From: Patescibacteria group bacterium | GTDB taxonomy: Bacteria; Patescibacteriota; Minisyncoccia; Minisyncoccales; DG-74-1 | DNA: 5,191 bases | Direction of reading: 5' to 3' | Assembly (NCBI GenBank): GCA_030016465.1 | Contig: JASEJL010000058.1 | Location: 1-5,191 of the forward strand | Part shown: in pieces, positions 1-5,191 of the stretch | Layout: each line of letters opens with the position of its first letter | Position numbering within the stretch: the first letter of the stretch is position 1 | Notes under the pieces: model-generated | The model's database searches: none | What the model was told of the DNA's origin: nothing | Seen by the model: only the letters and a program-made list of their open reading frames with translations | Position numbers and translations under genes: made by a program

Positions 1-234
1 GAAAATCTAAACCATTAAGCATCTCAACTACTTTATGATTAGCTGAACCATCATCAGAGACCACCACTTTAACTTCAGAAAGGTTTAATTATTCTTTTAG
101 AGATTGAATGAGTTGGTCTACCTCTCTGGTTTCTCTGAAGAAGGAATGGAGACTTTAAGTAAACTCTCTTTCTCTTGTTTAATTAGTGAATATATTATTC
201 TAACTCTTTTATCCTCGTTCCAAATAAAAATCAC
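1..234 (-). pseudogene. Decayed fragment resembling the N-terminus of a family-2 glycosyltransferase, cut by the left window edge
   Basis: On the minus strand a frame open from about 234 (possible GTG) reads through KESLLKVSIPSSEKPER to a TAG at 118-120. A second frame takes over at about 124 with EVDQLIQSLKE, meets a TAA at 89-91, then continues LNLSEVKVVVSDDGSANHK and runs off the window at 1. Joined, the pieces read like a GT2 (GT-A fold) N-terminus: a KVSI-type first strand, an amphipathic helix, then a hydrophobic strand ending in the nucleotide-sugar-binding acidic motif, here VVVSDDGSAN. Family members transfer sugars from nucleotide-sugars to glycans or lipids at the cytoplasmic face of the membrane. 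The assignment rests on that motif and the predicted secondary structure; the catalytic part lies outside the window. One frameshift plus one stop within 120 bases means either true decay or poor base quality at a contig end. No ribosome binding site is visible and the true start is unknown. Confidence 0.42.
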
Positions 235-312
235 TAGCTCGAGACTAATGATTTAGATGGCATCCACGAACTTCCGAACAATTACCTAAAATCTCACCTC
301 TGGCGAAGAATG

Positions 313-353
313 AAAAGTTGTCATTTACTTGTCGTTCGTGAATGACAACTTTT
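313..353. terminator. Strong hairpin with T-run, terminator-like, without an obvious gene to terminate
   Basis: Positions 313-328 (AAAAGTTGTCATTTAC) pair with 338-353 (GTGAATGACAACTTTT): 16 base pairs, 15 Watson-Crick and one T-G wobble, around a 9-base loop. The outer 12-13 pairs are perfect. The T-run continues to 355 on the plus strand, giving six T in a row (350-355), so it resembles a rho-independent terminator for plus-strand transcription. The minus-strand side has only four T within the stem base. No plus-strand gene ends just upstream in the window. It may instead be an operator, an RNA structure in a leader, or a relic of a lost gene. Confidence 0.55.
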
Positions 354-378
354 TTGTTATAATTTCAAGCCAGAAAAA

Positions 379-403
379 ATTACCTTTTTCTCCAGAAGGT
401 AAT
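379..403. repeat. Short inverted repeat
   Basis: ATTACCTT at 379-386 is the exact reverse complement of AAGGTAAT at 396-403, around a 9-base loop. A-rich sequence flanks both sides, so no terminator T-run follows on the plus strand; on the minus strand the stem is followed by TTTTTTCTG. It could be a weak minus-strand terminator or a protein-binding palindrome. No function can be assigned from the sequence alone. Confidence 0.4.
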
Positions 404-511
404 AAAAATAGAAATTAGGATTAATGATAAATCTAATCAAAAGGAGAAACATCCCCATTTTTATCTCAATAAATTCTTCACCTACCCGGTGGGAATAGAA
501 AATTTGGCAAG

Positions 512-565
512 TTCTCTATCTCTAATAAAGGTAAAATTTCTCTATCTCTAATAAAGGTAAAATTT
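512..565 (+). repeat. Perfect 26-bp tandem duplication upstream of the secreted-protein gene
   Basis: The 26-base unit at 512-537 (begins TTCTCTATCTCTAATAAAGG, ends TAAAATT) is repeated exactly at 538-563, and two further bases (564-565) extend the match. There are no mismatches between copies, which points to a recent duplication or to an assembly artefact. It lies 47-100 bases before the ATG at 612, where a promoter or 5' leader is expected, so copy number could affect expression. Each unit carries one TAAAAT that could act as a -10 element, but no matching -35 is clear. Confidence 0.85.
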
Positions 566-594
566 ATATTAGAAAGCAAAAATGGTTCTTTAAC

Positions 595-603
595 AAGGAG
601 GGG
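595..603 (+). promoter_or_regulatory. Strong Shine-Dalgarno that decides the start at 612
   Basis: AAGGAGGGG at 595-603 lies 8 bases before the ATG at 612, an ideal spacing. A nearer ATG at 604-606 is followed two codons later by TGA (610-612 is AAT in the other phase; the 604 frame reads ATG AAA AAA TGA), so it cannot start the protein. The strength of this site contrasts with the weak or absent sites of the three minus-strand genes. Confidence 0.85.
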
Positions 604-611
604 ATGAAAAA

Positions 612-1226
612 ATGAAAAGGATTCTAATAACTCTGATGGTAATTGTTTTAATTTTCGGAACAACTGAAGCAGGAAGTTTTTTCAGATATTGAACAAAGTA
701 CTGGAAATGTTTTTCAGGCTGGAACTCTTGATATTTCAATCGATTCCCAGAATCCCTGGACAACCTCATTTTCAATTGATAATCAAAAACCAGGTCAGAT
801 AACCCAAAGAGTTTTTAAGGTTACCAACGAAGGAAGTCTTACTCTAAATCTCTGGCAAAAAAAGATCTCACTAATTTTTCTGGAGATGCTTCAGTTTATC
901 CTCCTGCTTCCCCAGAAGTTTCTTCTGAGCCAGAATACCAAGAAGGTTTGGTTGCTGGAGTCTACACTGAATATTGTTCTCTTGATGAAAATACAAACTT
1001 AGGTCTTTCAGTAAATGGGAATTTGATTTATGAGTTGGTAGATAAAGTAAAATTCTCAGATATTGATGGCCGGTGGGATTATCTGGGAGAGATTGGACCA
1101 GAAGATTCTTTAATTGTAACTCATCAGTATCAGCTTGATTCAGGAGTTATCAACTGGACCCAAGGAGATGTAATGGAATTTACCATTACCTTATATGCTG
1201 AGCAACTGCGAGGACTAGGACCTTAA
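612..1226 (+). pseudogene. SipW/TasA-class (camelysin-like) secreted protein, reading frame broken twice
   Basis: The ATG at 612 follows a strong ribosome binding site and opens MKRILITLMVIVLIFGTTEA, a hydrophobic signal segment. The zero frame stops at TGA 690-692. Shifting by +1 inside the T6 run at 677-682 continues SDIEQSTGNVFQAGTLDISI, the hallmark of SipW-class signal peptides and mature N-termini in TasA/CalY-type proteins (FSD-x-E-x-x-x-GN-x-F-x-AGTLD). A second shift (-1) at the A7 run 857-863 returns to the original frame at 864, which then reads without interruption to TAA 1224-1226, ending FTITLYAEQLRGLGP. Without the shifts the product would be a 26-residue peptide; restored it is about 204 residues. 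Family members are exported, cleaved by a dedicated signal peptidase and often form surface fibres or matrix. Mature part: a beta-rich domain with repeated hydrophobic strands (for example FKVTNEGSLTLNLW). The gene stands alone and ends at a terminator. It is either a pseudogene, a victim of homopolymer sequencing error, or recoded. Family call good; expression status unknown. Confidence 0.82.
858..864 (+). other. A AAA AAG heptamer in correct phase for -1 slippage
   Basis: In the frame used between 682 and 863 the codons here are CAA AAA AAG, so bases 858-864 form A AAA AAG, the same heptamer and phase as the dnaX programmed -1 frameshift site. A one-base backward slip makes the next codon GAT at 864, exactly the frame that encodes the rest of the protein. 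An SD-like GAAGGAAG lies at 829-836, further upstream than in dnaX, and only a weak five-pair stem (865-869 with 883-887) follows. The stimulatory elements are therefore poor, and a simple missing A in a homopolymer remains the more likely explanation. Confidence 0.45.
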
Positions 1227-1238
1227 TTAAAGAAATCC

Positions 1239-1274
1239 AAAAAGCAAAAAAGGTCTCTTTTGAGACCGCTTTTT
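1239..1274. terminator. Bidirectional rho-independent terminator between convergent genes
   Basis: GGTCTC (1252-1257) and GAGACC (1262-1267) form a six-pair stem with a TTTT loop. AAAAAGC (1239-1245) can pair with GCTTTTT (1268-1274) as an outer stem with an A6 bulge. Plus-strand transcripts meet T5 at 1270-1274; minus-strand transcripts meet T6 opposite 1246-1251. It lies 13 bases after the stop of the plus-strand gene (1226) and about 35 bases after the stop of the minus-strand gene (1309), so it can end both. Confidence 0.85.
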
Positions 1275-1308
1275 AATTGGAATTTCTCTTTGCTTTGATT
1301 TTTCTTTA

Positions 1309-2112
1309 CTATTTCTCAGCTAACTTGATTGCTTTTTGGGAATTTTGCCAAGCTAGAACAAATTTTAAGATAGCCCTTTGGTATTTATCTTTCTCTACAT
1401 ATTCTTTTGCCTTATTTAAATTAGATTCTACTTTCTCCAAATATTGATCAATTTCCTTATTGATTCCTTGATATTTCTTTGCTTTGCTTAGAGAATCTTT
1501 AGCTAAAATTTCATCAGCTTTGACTAAATTACTTAGAACTTCTTTAATAACATTCTCTTGCTCTGAAGTTAATTTTTTCTTCTTTAAAGCAAATTCTAAA
1601 TACTTTGCCGCTCTTGCTTCTCTGATAAACATTCTCTTTCCTAGTTTTCTTTCATATTTGAGATTATCTTCATCTTGCCAGTATTTTTTATCAAGACTTC
1701 TTTTAATGGAACAAATAGCTTGAGAGATAAACATTTTTAATCTAGGATTATCAATTTTAATCTTTTCTAATTTATTAATTGCATCTTGTTTTAAGGCTTG
1801 AGGAGTTATTTCTCTTCCCCCACCATTTGAAAATCCAGAGACAAGATAATATTCCTTTCCTTCATAAACAATGCTACTTAGGGTCATTCCATCTTTTGTT
1901 TCTCCCAATCTTAAAATTACCAAACCAGGACAAAAGGCATTAACTTCTTCTAAAGAACTAGCTTTAGGGCAAATGTAAACTCCATTTCTCTCAAAAGATT
2001 CATTTCTGGGATTATTTGCTTCTTTAGCCTGAGAAAAATGAGAAATAGAAAAACCTGCGCTGAGAGAAAGAGCTAAAAGAATACTTATTAAAATTTTTGA
2101 AAACTTTGGCAT
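1309..2112 (-). CDS. Exported helical protein of unknown function
   Basis: A 267-residue protein. Residues 1-29 form a signal peptide: positive MPKFSK, a hydrophobic core (ILISILLALSLSAGF), and a likely cleavage after the Ala of FSQA at about 29. Residues 35-100 form a small domain with two cysteines (C48, C61) that could make a disulfide outside the membrane. From about 105 to the end it is almost wholly helical and Lys/Glu-rich. One part runs around C134 and the segment SIKRSLDKKYWQDED. The terminal part, about 220-265, is a helical hairpin (NLNKAKEYVEKDKYQRAILK, then AWQNSQKA) like the A-x-x-x-x-x-x-G/D-x-Y-x-x-A-I-x-x-Y/F-x-x-AW-x-x-A pattern at the C-termini of various secreted proteins; it recalls a TPR-like hairpin. 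No catalytic motif was seen. It begins 15 bases after the stop of the membrane-protein gene and has no clear Shine-Dalgarno (upstream AACTTTAATAAAAT), so translation may be coupled or leader-independent. It is last in the unit, before the terminator at 1239-1274. Confidence 0.85.
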   Translation of the reverse strand: MPKFSKILISILLALSLSAGFSISHFSQAKEANNPRNESFERNGVYICPKASSLEEVNAFCPGLVILRLGETKDGMTLSSIVYEGKEYYLVSGFSNGGGREITPQALKQDAINKLEKIKIDNPRLKMFISQAICSIKRSLDKKYWQDEDNLKYERKLGKRMFIREARAAKYLEFALKKKKLTSEQENVIKEVLSNLVKADEILAKDSLSKAKKYQGINKEIDQYLEKVESNLNKAKEYVEKDKYQRAILKFVLAWQNSQKAIKLAEK

Positions 2113-2127
2113 ATTTTATTAAAGTTT

Positions 2128-2448
2128 TTAGTGAAACAGAAAATAATATAAGGGGACTAATATGCCAATCGCAGAGAAAATAATACCAAGTAAGGCATTA
2201 AAACTTTGTTTTCTCGATTTTAACTCTAAGACTCCAAGAATTAATCCGACTATTCCAGTTAGAGGAGCTGCTGAAAAAAGGATGGATTCCAAAGGGAGTA
2301 CCATCGGTAACCTTTTTAAACAAGTTAATAATTCTACCATTACAATCGGTTCTATAGCACAAAATAAGCTAATAATTCCTAATATTAATGAAGCAACAGC
2401 TTTTTTTCCCGGAGGAACTTTAGATTGTTGAATAGTTCGGCTTTCCAT
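2128..2448 (-). CDS. Small membrane protein, DUF4190-like
   Basis: A 106-residue protein with a short hydrophilic N-terminus (residues 1-16, including PPGKK) and about three membrane segments: roughly 17-40, 55-76 and 84-104. The pattern KKAVASLILGIISLF, then GIVGLILGVLELKSRK, then ALLGIIFSAIGILVPL resembles DUF4190 and related small bacterial membrane domains: repeated (A/G)-x-x-LGI-x-(S/G) helices with a short basic linker. That family has no established biochemical role. The charged linker KSRKQ between helices two and three and the N-terminal KK favour a cytoplasmic N-terminus by the positive-inside rule. The start at 2448 has only a weak purine stretch (AAGAGAA, about 8 bases upstream). 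It lies 49 bases after the phosphoesterase stop and 15 before the next start, consistent with one transcript. It may anchor or regulate its secreted neighbours; that is inference. Confidence 0.8.
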   Translation of the reverse strand: MESRTIQQSKVPPGKKAVASLILGIISLFCAIEPIVMVELLTCLKRLPMVLPLESILFSAAPLTGIVGLILGVLELKSRKQSFNALLGIIFSAIGILVPLYYFLFH

Positions 2449-2497
2449 TTTGATATTCTCTTTTTATTTTCAGCTCTGTCTTTAGTTATTTCTTATC

Positions 2498-5128
2498 CTA
2501 TCGAGGAATAAAAAGAATCTTTTCTTTTTCTATCTCCTCTGGCCAATTCTCCATATAGAGGATAGATTTCTTAGAGTTGGTATCAATGTCAGCTTTCATT
2601 TCACTCAAATCTATATCTTCTGTTGCTTTTTCAAAATGCACATTGATTAATCCAACTGGTATTGACGCAGAATGTTTGATTCTAATCAACACTCTATCTT
2701 TGACAGTTCGCCCAAATTCAGTTAATTTTTCTCCGAGCGTCGTGGAAATCACTTCTACAGTTTCTTTAACTCCTTTGAGAAATTTAGGAATCACTCCTGC
2801 TTTTACTAAAATTTTCCTAAAAATACTTTCTTTTATCTCCGAGTTTTCTTTATCAATGGCGGTTATTTTGACTTCATAGATTTTTGGCACTTCTGTAAAA
2901 CAATATTCTATTTTCTCTCCTGAATCGATTTTTTCACCATCGATCTCCCATGAAAGAAAAGGATCTCTTTTAGTGAAAGCATGACCTTTAAAAATCATAC
3001 ATGGTTCACCAGATAAACTTTTGTACTCACACCCAGTAATATAGGGATTAAGAGCGATAAATTCTTTTCCTTCGCCTGTCTCTGGTTTATATTTTCCTTC
3101 GTTAATTTTGTAATCAATTTCATTCTCGCCCAAAACCTTAACAATTTTAATAATACCTTTATCGTGTTCTTTAAGATATTCATCTTTTTCATTTGAACCA
3201 ACCATTAGAGCTTCAGTAGTAATAACAGGAGTAGTAAATATTGAAGAATAATCTTCTTCATTCGCATCCATAAAATAATCTCCTCCAATAATTGGACGAG
3301 GATAAAATCCATGAATATGTCCACCAAAATTTGCTAATACATTTTTATCTTTAATAATTTTTTTAATTTTATCATAGTCTCCTTCGAAATATATACAGCC
3401 ACCATAAGTACATACCCATCTCCTAGGTGAGAATCCTTCTATTGAACTTTCTACAAAAGGAATATGCGAAAATATAATGTAAGGGTTATCTTCCAATCCT
3501 TTAAAGCAATTTTGATGAGTTTCTAAACAATCTTTAAGCCAACTTTCAGTACCTGTAGAAATTTCTGCGGTTGAATAAACACCTCTAAATGGTGAAGGAA
3601 CATGAGTTCTCGAATTAAAATCCAAACCAATGAAATTTATTCCGCCATAGGTAAAAGCGAAATTTTTATAATCTTTGTTAGTTTCATCTCTTTTAAAGTT
3701 AAATTTTTCTTGTAATGTCTGAAAATTCTTTGAACTAGGAGCATTTGGACAAGGAATGGAAGAAGTGCTCCAGAAAATTTTATCGAAATAATCTTGACCT
3801 AAAGCCAAAGAGGTTTCTTTTTCCTCTGTATATGGCCAGACATCGTGATTGCCAAAAACAGGAATGTAGGAAATTTCTAATTCATCTAAAATCTCTTTTG
3901 CTTTACAAAATTCTGATTTTTCAGCTGAATCAGCAATGTCTCCTAAAACTGCTACAAATTGAATGGGGCATCTTGTATCACCACAATCAATGTTATTTCT
4001 CTTTTTGTTTATCCAATCAACAACTTTTCTCAATCTCTCAGTTAAATAATAATCTTCGCCTTCTCCATTATCTTCATAAGTTGGGCTATCATAATCAGGA
4101 TAACCTCTGCCAATATGTAAATCAGTAATAATGGCAAAGGACCATTTTTCAATAGGAATTTCAATAGATTCGGTTTGATCTAAAATTTGATATTCTGTAG
4201 GGCTGAAGACAATACCGCTTAAAAAATCTACTGTCCAAGGAAGAGGACCAATGTCTTCCATTTTTATTACGAGAAAGATTGTCTTTTCATCATCCCACCA
4301 ACCGCCAAAATGAAGATAAGTTCCCGGAGGAGGCATTTGCCAATTTTTACCACCATCCTCTGAGATAAGAAGATAAGATTGTGCGGTTGAGAACTCAAAA
4401 GCAAGTAAATAGATGGTTCCCTCTTTAATAATTCTCATTGCCACTCCACTGTAAGGTGGAGAAGAAGTGATGAAAGAGCCCATTTCAATCTTGGCTAAAA
4501 GCACATCGCTCATTAGCATAGGGTGGAGAAGAGCTGATAAAATCTCAGAAGAACCATGGATCACTGAAGCAAAAACTAAATCATAACCTTCAGGAGCATC
4601 TCCTTTTGGATCAATTATTTCTCCATACCAGAATTTTTCTTCAGTGGGTAAGAGAGTAATTGTTCCTGTTTCGATATCTTCAAAATAAGGTGAATCCTGT
4701 TGGGAACAGGTGGCAATATAAGAATATGTCCCGCCAGGAAGAATATTTCCTTTCCATTTTCCATCCCAAATAGCTTGGATAGTGCCACCCGGGACTAGAT
4801 TCTCCCATTGCCAAAATCTAATTAACTTTTCCTCTTTCTCTTCCTCTTCCTTTTCTTCTTCCTCTATTTCTAAATATGGTGGAGCAAATATTGAAAGAGT
4901 TACTTTTGCACAAGGAATACTACCTTTATTAGTAATAGTTATGGTAGTTTCTTCATATAAAGGATTAAAAGGATCAGGACTATCTGAGACTATAATATCA
5001 AGACTACCATCAATAGCAGATGATGAAGGTAAAATTTGGGCATCAGTTGAGTTTGGGAAGGGATATGGAAGCGAGAGTAAAATAACTACTAAAGTTATTA
5101 AAGGAATTTTGATTAGTTTAGTTTGCAT
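2498..5128 (-). CDS. Large secreted calcineurin-like metallophosphoesterase with Ig-like domains
   Basis: An 876-residue exported protein. A signal peptide spans about 1-30 (ITLVVILLSLPYPF core). Residues 43-160 look like a FlgD-type Ig-like domain (PDPFNP, WDGKWKGNILPGGTYSYI), interrupted by a Glu/Lys-rich tract at 87-101. Residues 165-325 are a beta-rich region of unknown fold with one Asp-box-like motif (S256, D258, G260, W263). Residues 329-670 are a metallophosphoesterase domain with the full metal-site set: D336 and H338 (TDLHIG), D397 (LGDIAD), N427-H428-D429 (GNHD), H555 (FSHIPF), H604 and H606 (GGHIHG). Such enzymes use a dinuclear metal centre to hydrolyse phosphomono- or diesters; the layout recalls purple acid phosphatase and CpdA-type enzymes. 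Residues 690-775 resemble a PKD/Ig domain, followed by an unassigned tail with no membrane anchor. Thirteen cysteines, several paired (382/387, 534/541, 573/578), suit an oxidising location. Substrate unknown. The start at 5128 gives a complete signal peptide. First gene of the apparent three-gene unit. Confidence 0.9.
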   Translation of the reverse strand: MQTKLIKIPLITLVVILLSLPYPFPNSTDAQILPSSSAIDGSLDIIVSDSPDPFNPLYEETTITITNKGSIPCAKVTLSIFAPPYLEIEEEEKEEEEKEEKLIRFWQWENLVPGGTIQAIWDGKWKGNILPGGTYSYIATCSQQDSPYFEDIETGTITLLPTEEKFWYGEIIDPKGDAPEGYDLVFASVIHGSSEILSALLHPMLMSDVLLAKIEMGSFITSSPPYSGVAMRIIKEGTIYLLAFEFSTAQSYLLISEDGGKNWQMPPPGTYLHFGGWWDDEKTIFLVIKMEDIGPLPWTVDFLSGIVFSPTEYQILDQTESIEIPIEKWSFAIITDLHIGRGYPDYDSPTYEDNGEGEDYYLTERLRKVVDWINKKRNNIDCGDTRCPIQFVAVLGDIADSAEKSEFCKAKEILDELEISYIPVFGNHDVWPYTEEKETSLALGQDYFDKIFWSTSSIPCPNAPSSKNFQTLQEKFNFKRDETNKDYKNFAFTYGGINFIGLDFNSRTHVPSPFRGVYSTAEISTGTESWLKDCLETHQNCFKGLEDNPYIIFSHIPFVESSIEGFSPRRWVCTYGGCIYFEGDYDKIKKIIKDKNVLANFGGHIHGFYPRPIIGGDYFMDANEEDYSSIFTTPVITTEALMVGSNEKDEYLKEHDKGIIKIVKVLGENEIDYKINEGKYKPETGEGKEFIALNPYITGCEYKSLSGEPCMIFKGHAFTKRDPFLSWEIDGEKIDSGEKIEYCFTEVPKIYEVKITAIDKENSEIKESIFRKILVKAGVIPKFLKGVKETVEVISTTLGEKLTEFGRTVKDRVLIRIKHSASIPVGLINVHFEKATEDIDLSEMKADIDTNSKKSILYMENWPEEIEKEKILFIPR
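4826..4865. repeat. 40-base homopyrimidine tract encoding a Glu/Lys run
   Basis: Bases 4826-4865 of the plus strand contain only C and T, so the coding strand is pure purine. It encodes the acidic run EEEEKEEEEKEEK near residues 88-101 of the phosphoesterase, inside its N-terminal Ig-like domain. Purine tracts of GAA/GAG/AAA codons are prone to slippage in three-base steps and could vary in length between strains without breaking the frame. The charged stretch is probably a surface loop. Confidence 0.8.
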
Positions 5129-5139
5129 ATTCTTTTTAT

Positions 5140-5145
5140 ATTATA
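5140..5145 (-). promoter_or_regulatory. Candidate -10 box for the three-gene unit
   Basis: On the minus strand a perfect TATAAT lies 11 bases before the ATG at 5128. Initiation about 7 bases downstream would leave a leader of only about four nucleotides, which fits the absence of a Shine-Dalgarno (upstream ATAAAAAGAAT). No good -35 sits at 16-18 bp; TTGAAT occurs 24 bp upstream, too far. AT-rich sequence produces such hexamers by chance, so this is tentative. Confidence 0.4.
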
Positions 5146-5191
5146 ATTCTAATCTTAGAGGGTGGGTTCATTCAAGGATTTGTACGTGAAG

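Larger units (their letters stand above)
235..611. other. Divergent intergenic region without a convincing gene
   Basis: About 375 bases lie between the minus-strand remnant and the plus-strand secreted-protein gene. The stretch holds a strong hairpin (313-353), a weaker inverted repeat (379-403), a tandem 26-bp duplication (512-565) and the ribosome binding site at 595-603. No promoter with well-spaced -35 and -10 boxes could be identified for the gene at 612. TAAAAT occurs once in each tandem copy (532-537 and 558-563), and TATATT at 565-570 is another possible -10, but none has a good -35 at 16-18 bp. A minus-strand open frame of about 40 codons (360-245) has no usual start codon and is discussed under findings. 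Confidence 0.6.

Noticed and set aside
236..252. Apparent palindrome around CTCGAG near 237-242
   Set aside because: Only the central six bases are self-complementary; the flanks do not pair in register.
414..438. Imperfect inverted repeat ATTAGGATT / AATCTAAT
   Set aside because: Eight AT-rich pairs with a bulge are expected by chance in such AT-rich sequence.
478..775. Two overlapping minus-strand open frames (478-663 and 590-775)
   Set aside because: They lie opposite the signal-peptide start and the tandem repeat of the plus-strand gene, have no ribosome binding site, and encode low-complexity peptides partly made from the repeated 26-bp unit.
1484..1723. Plus-strand open frame inside the exported helical protein gene
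   Set aside because: Antisense shadow of a Lys/Glu-rich coding region, with Phe/Ser/Leu-rich translation and no start signals.
2162..2431. Plus-strand open frame of 89 codons opposite the membrane-protein gene
   Set aside because: The opposite strand gives a clear three-helix membrane protein with family-like pattern, while this frame gives no recognisable pattern and lacks a ribosome binding site.
2577..5189. Further open frames within or opposite the phosphoesterase gene (plus 2577-2879, 3745-4128, 4782-5189; minus 2995-3201)
   Set aside because: All overlap a continuous 876-codon gene with catalytic motifs and signal peptide; their translations show no domain pattern.
1..5191. CRISPR array, tRNA, rRNA, transposase or integrase
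   Set aside because: No regularly spaced repeats, no cloverleaf with a TTCGA-type arm, and no recombinase motifs were found on either strand. The only tandem repeat has two copies without spacers.

Overview
The window is AT-rich DNA, apparently bacterial. It holds one plus-strand exported-protein gene with a broken reading frame (612-1226), three complete minus-strand genes in tandem (5128 down to 1309), and the decayed start of another minus-strand gene at the left edge. Nearly everything that can be recognised is exported or membrane-bound: a SipW/TasA-class signal peptide, two ordinary signal peptides and a small membrane protein. That content and the low GC fit a small-genome uncultured lineage such as Patescibacteria (CPR, Parcubacteria-like), where SipW-class surface proteins of this kind are common. 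This is an inference without marker genes. The standard code fits; nothing requires TGA to be read as an amino acid.

Layout. 1-234 (minus): remnant resembling the N-terminus of a family-2 glycosyltransferase, with a frameshift, an internal TAA and the left window edge cutting it. 235-611: divergent intergenic stretch with a strong orphan hairpin (313-353), a smaller inverted repeat (379-403), a perfect 26-bp tandem duplication (512-565) and a strong Shine-Dalgarno (595-603). 612-1226 (plus): SipW/TasA-class secreted protein readable over its full length only by shifting frame at a T6 run and back at an A7 run. 1239-1274: bidirectional terminator between convergent units.

1309-5128 (minus) looks like one transcription unit: a large secreted calcineurin-like metallophosphoesterase with Ig-like flanking domains, then a small DUF4190-like membrane protein (49-bp gap), then an exported helical protein of unknown function (15-bp gap). 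A TATAAT box lies 11 nt before the first ATG and the terminator is about 35 bp after the last stop. All three minus-strand genes have weak or no Shine-Dalgarno, unlike the plus-strand gene.

The three-gene cluster can be read as a cell-surface module: an extracytoplasmic phosphoesterase made together with one membrane and one secreted partner. The phosphoesterase fold is well supported by its metal-binding motifs. Substrate, partnership and any system-level role are inference.
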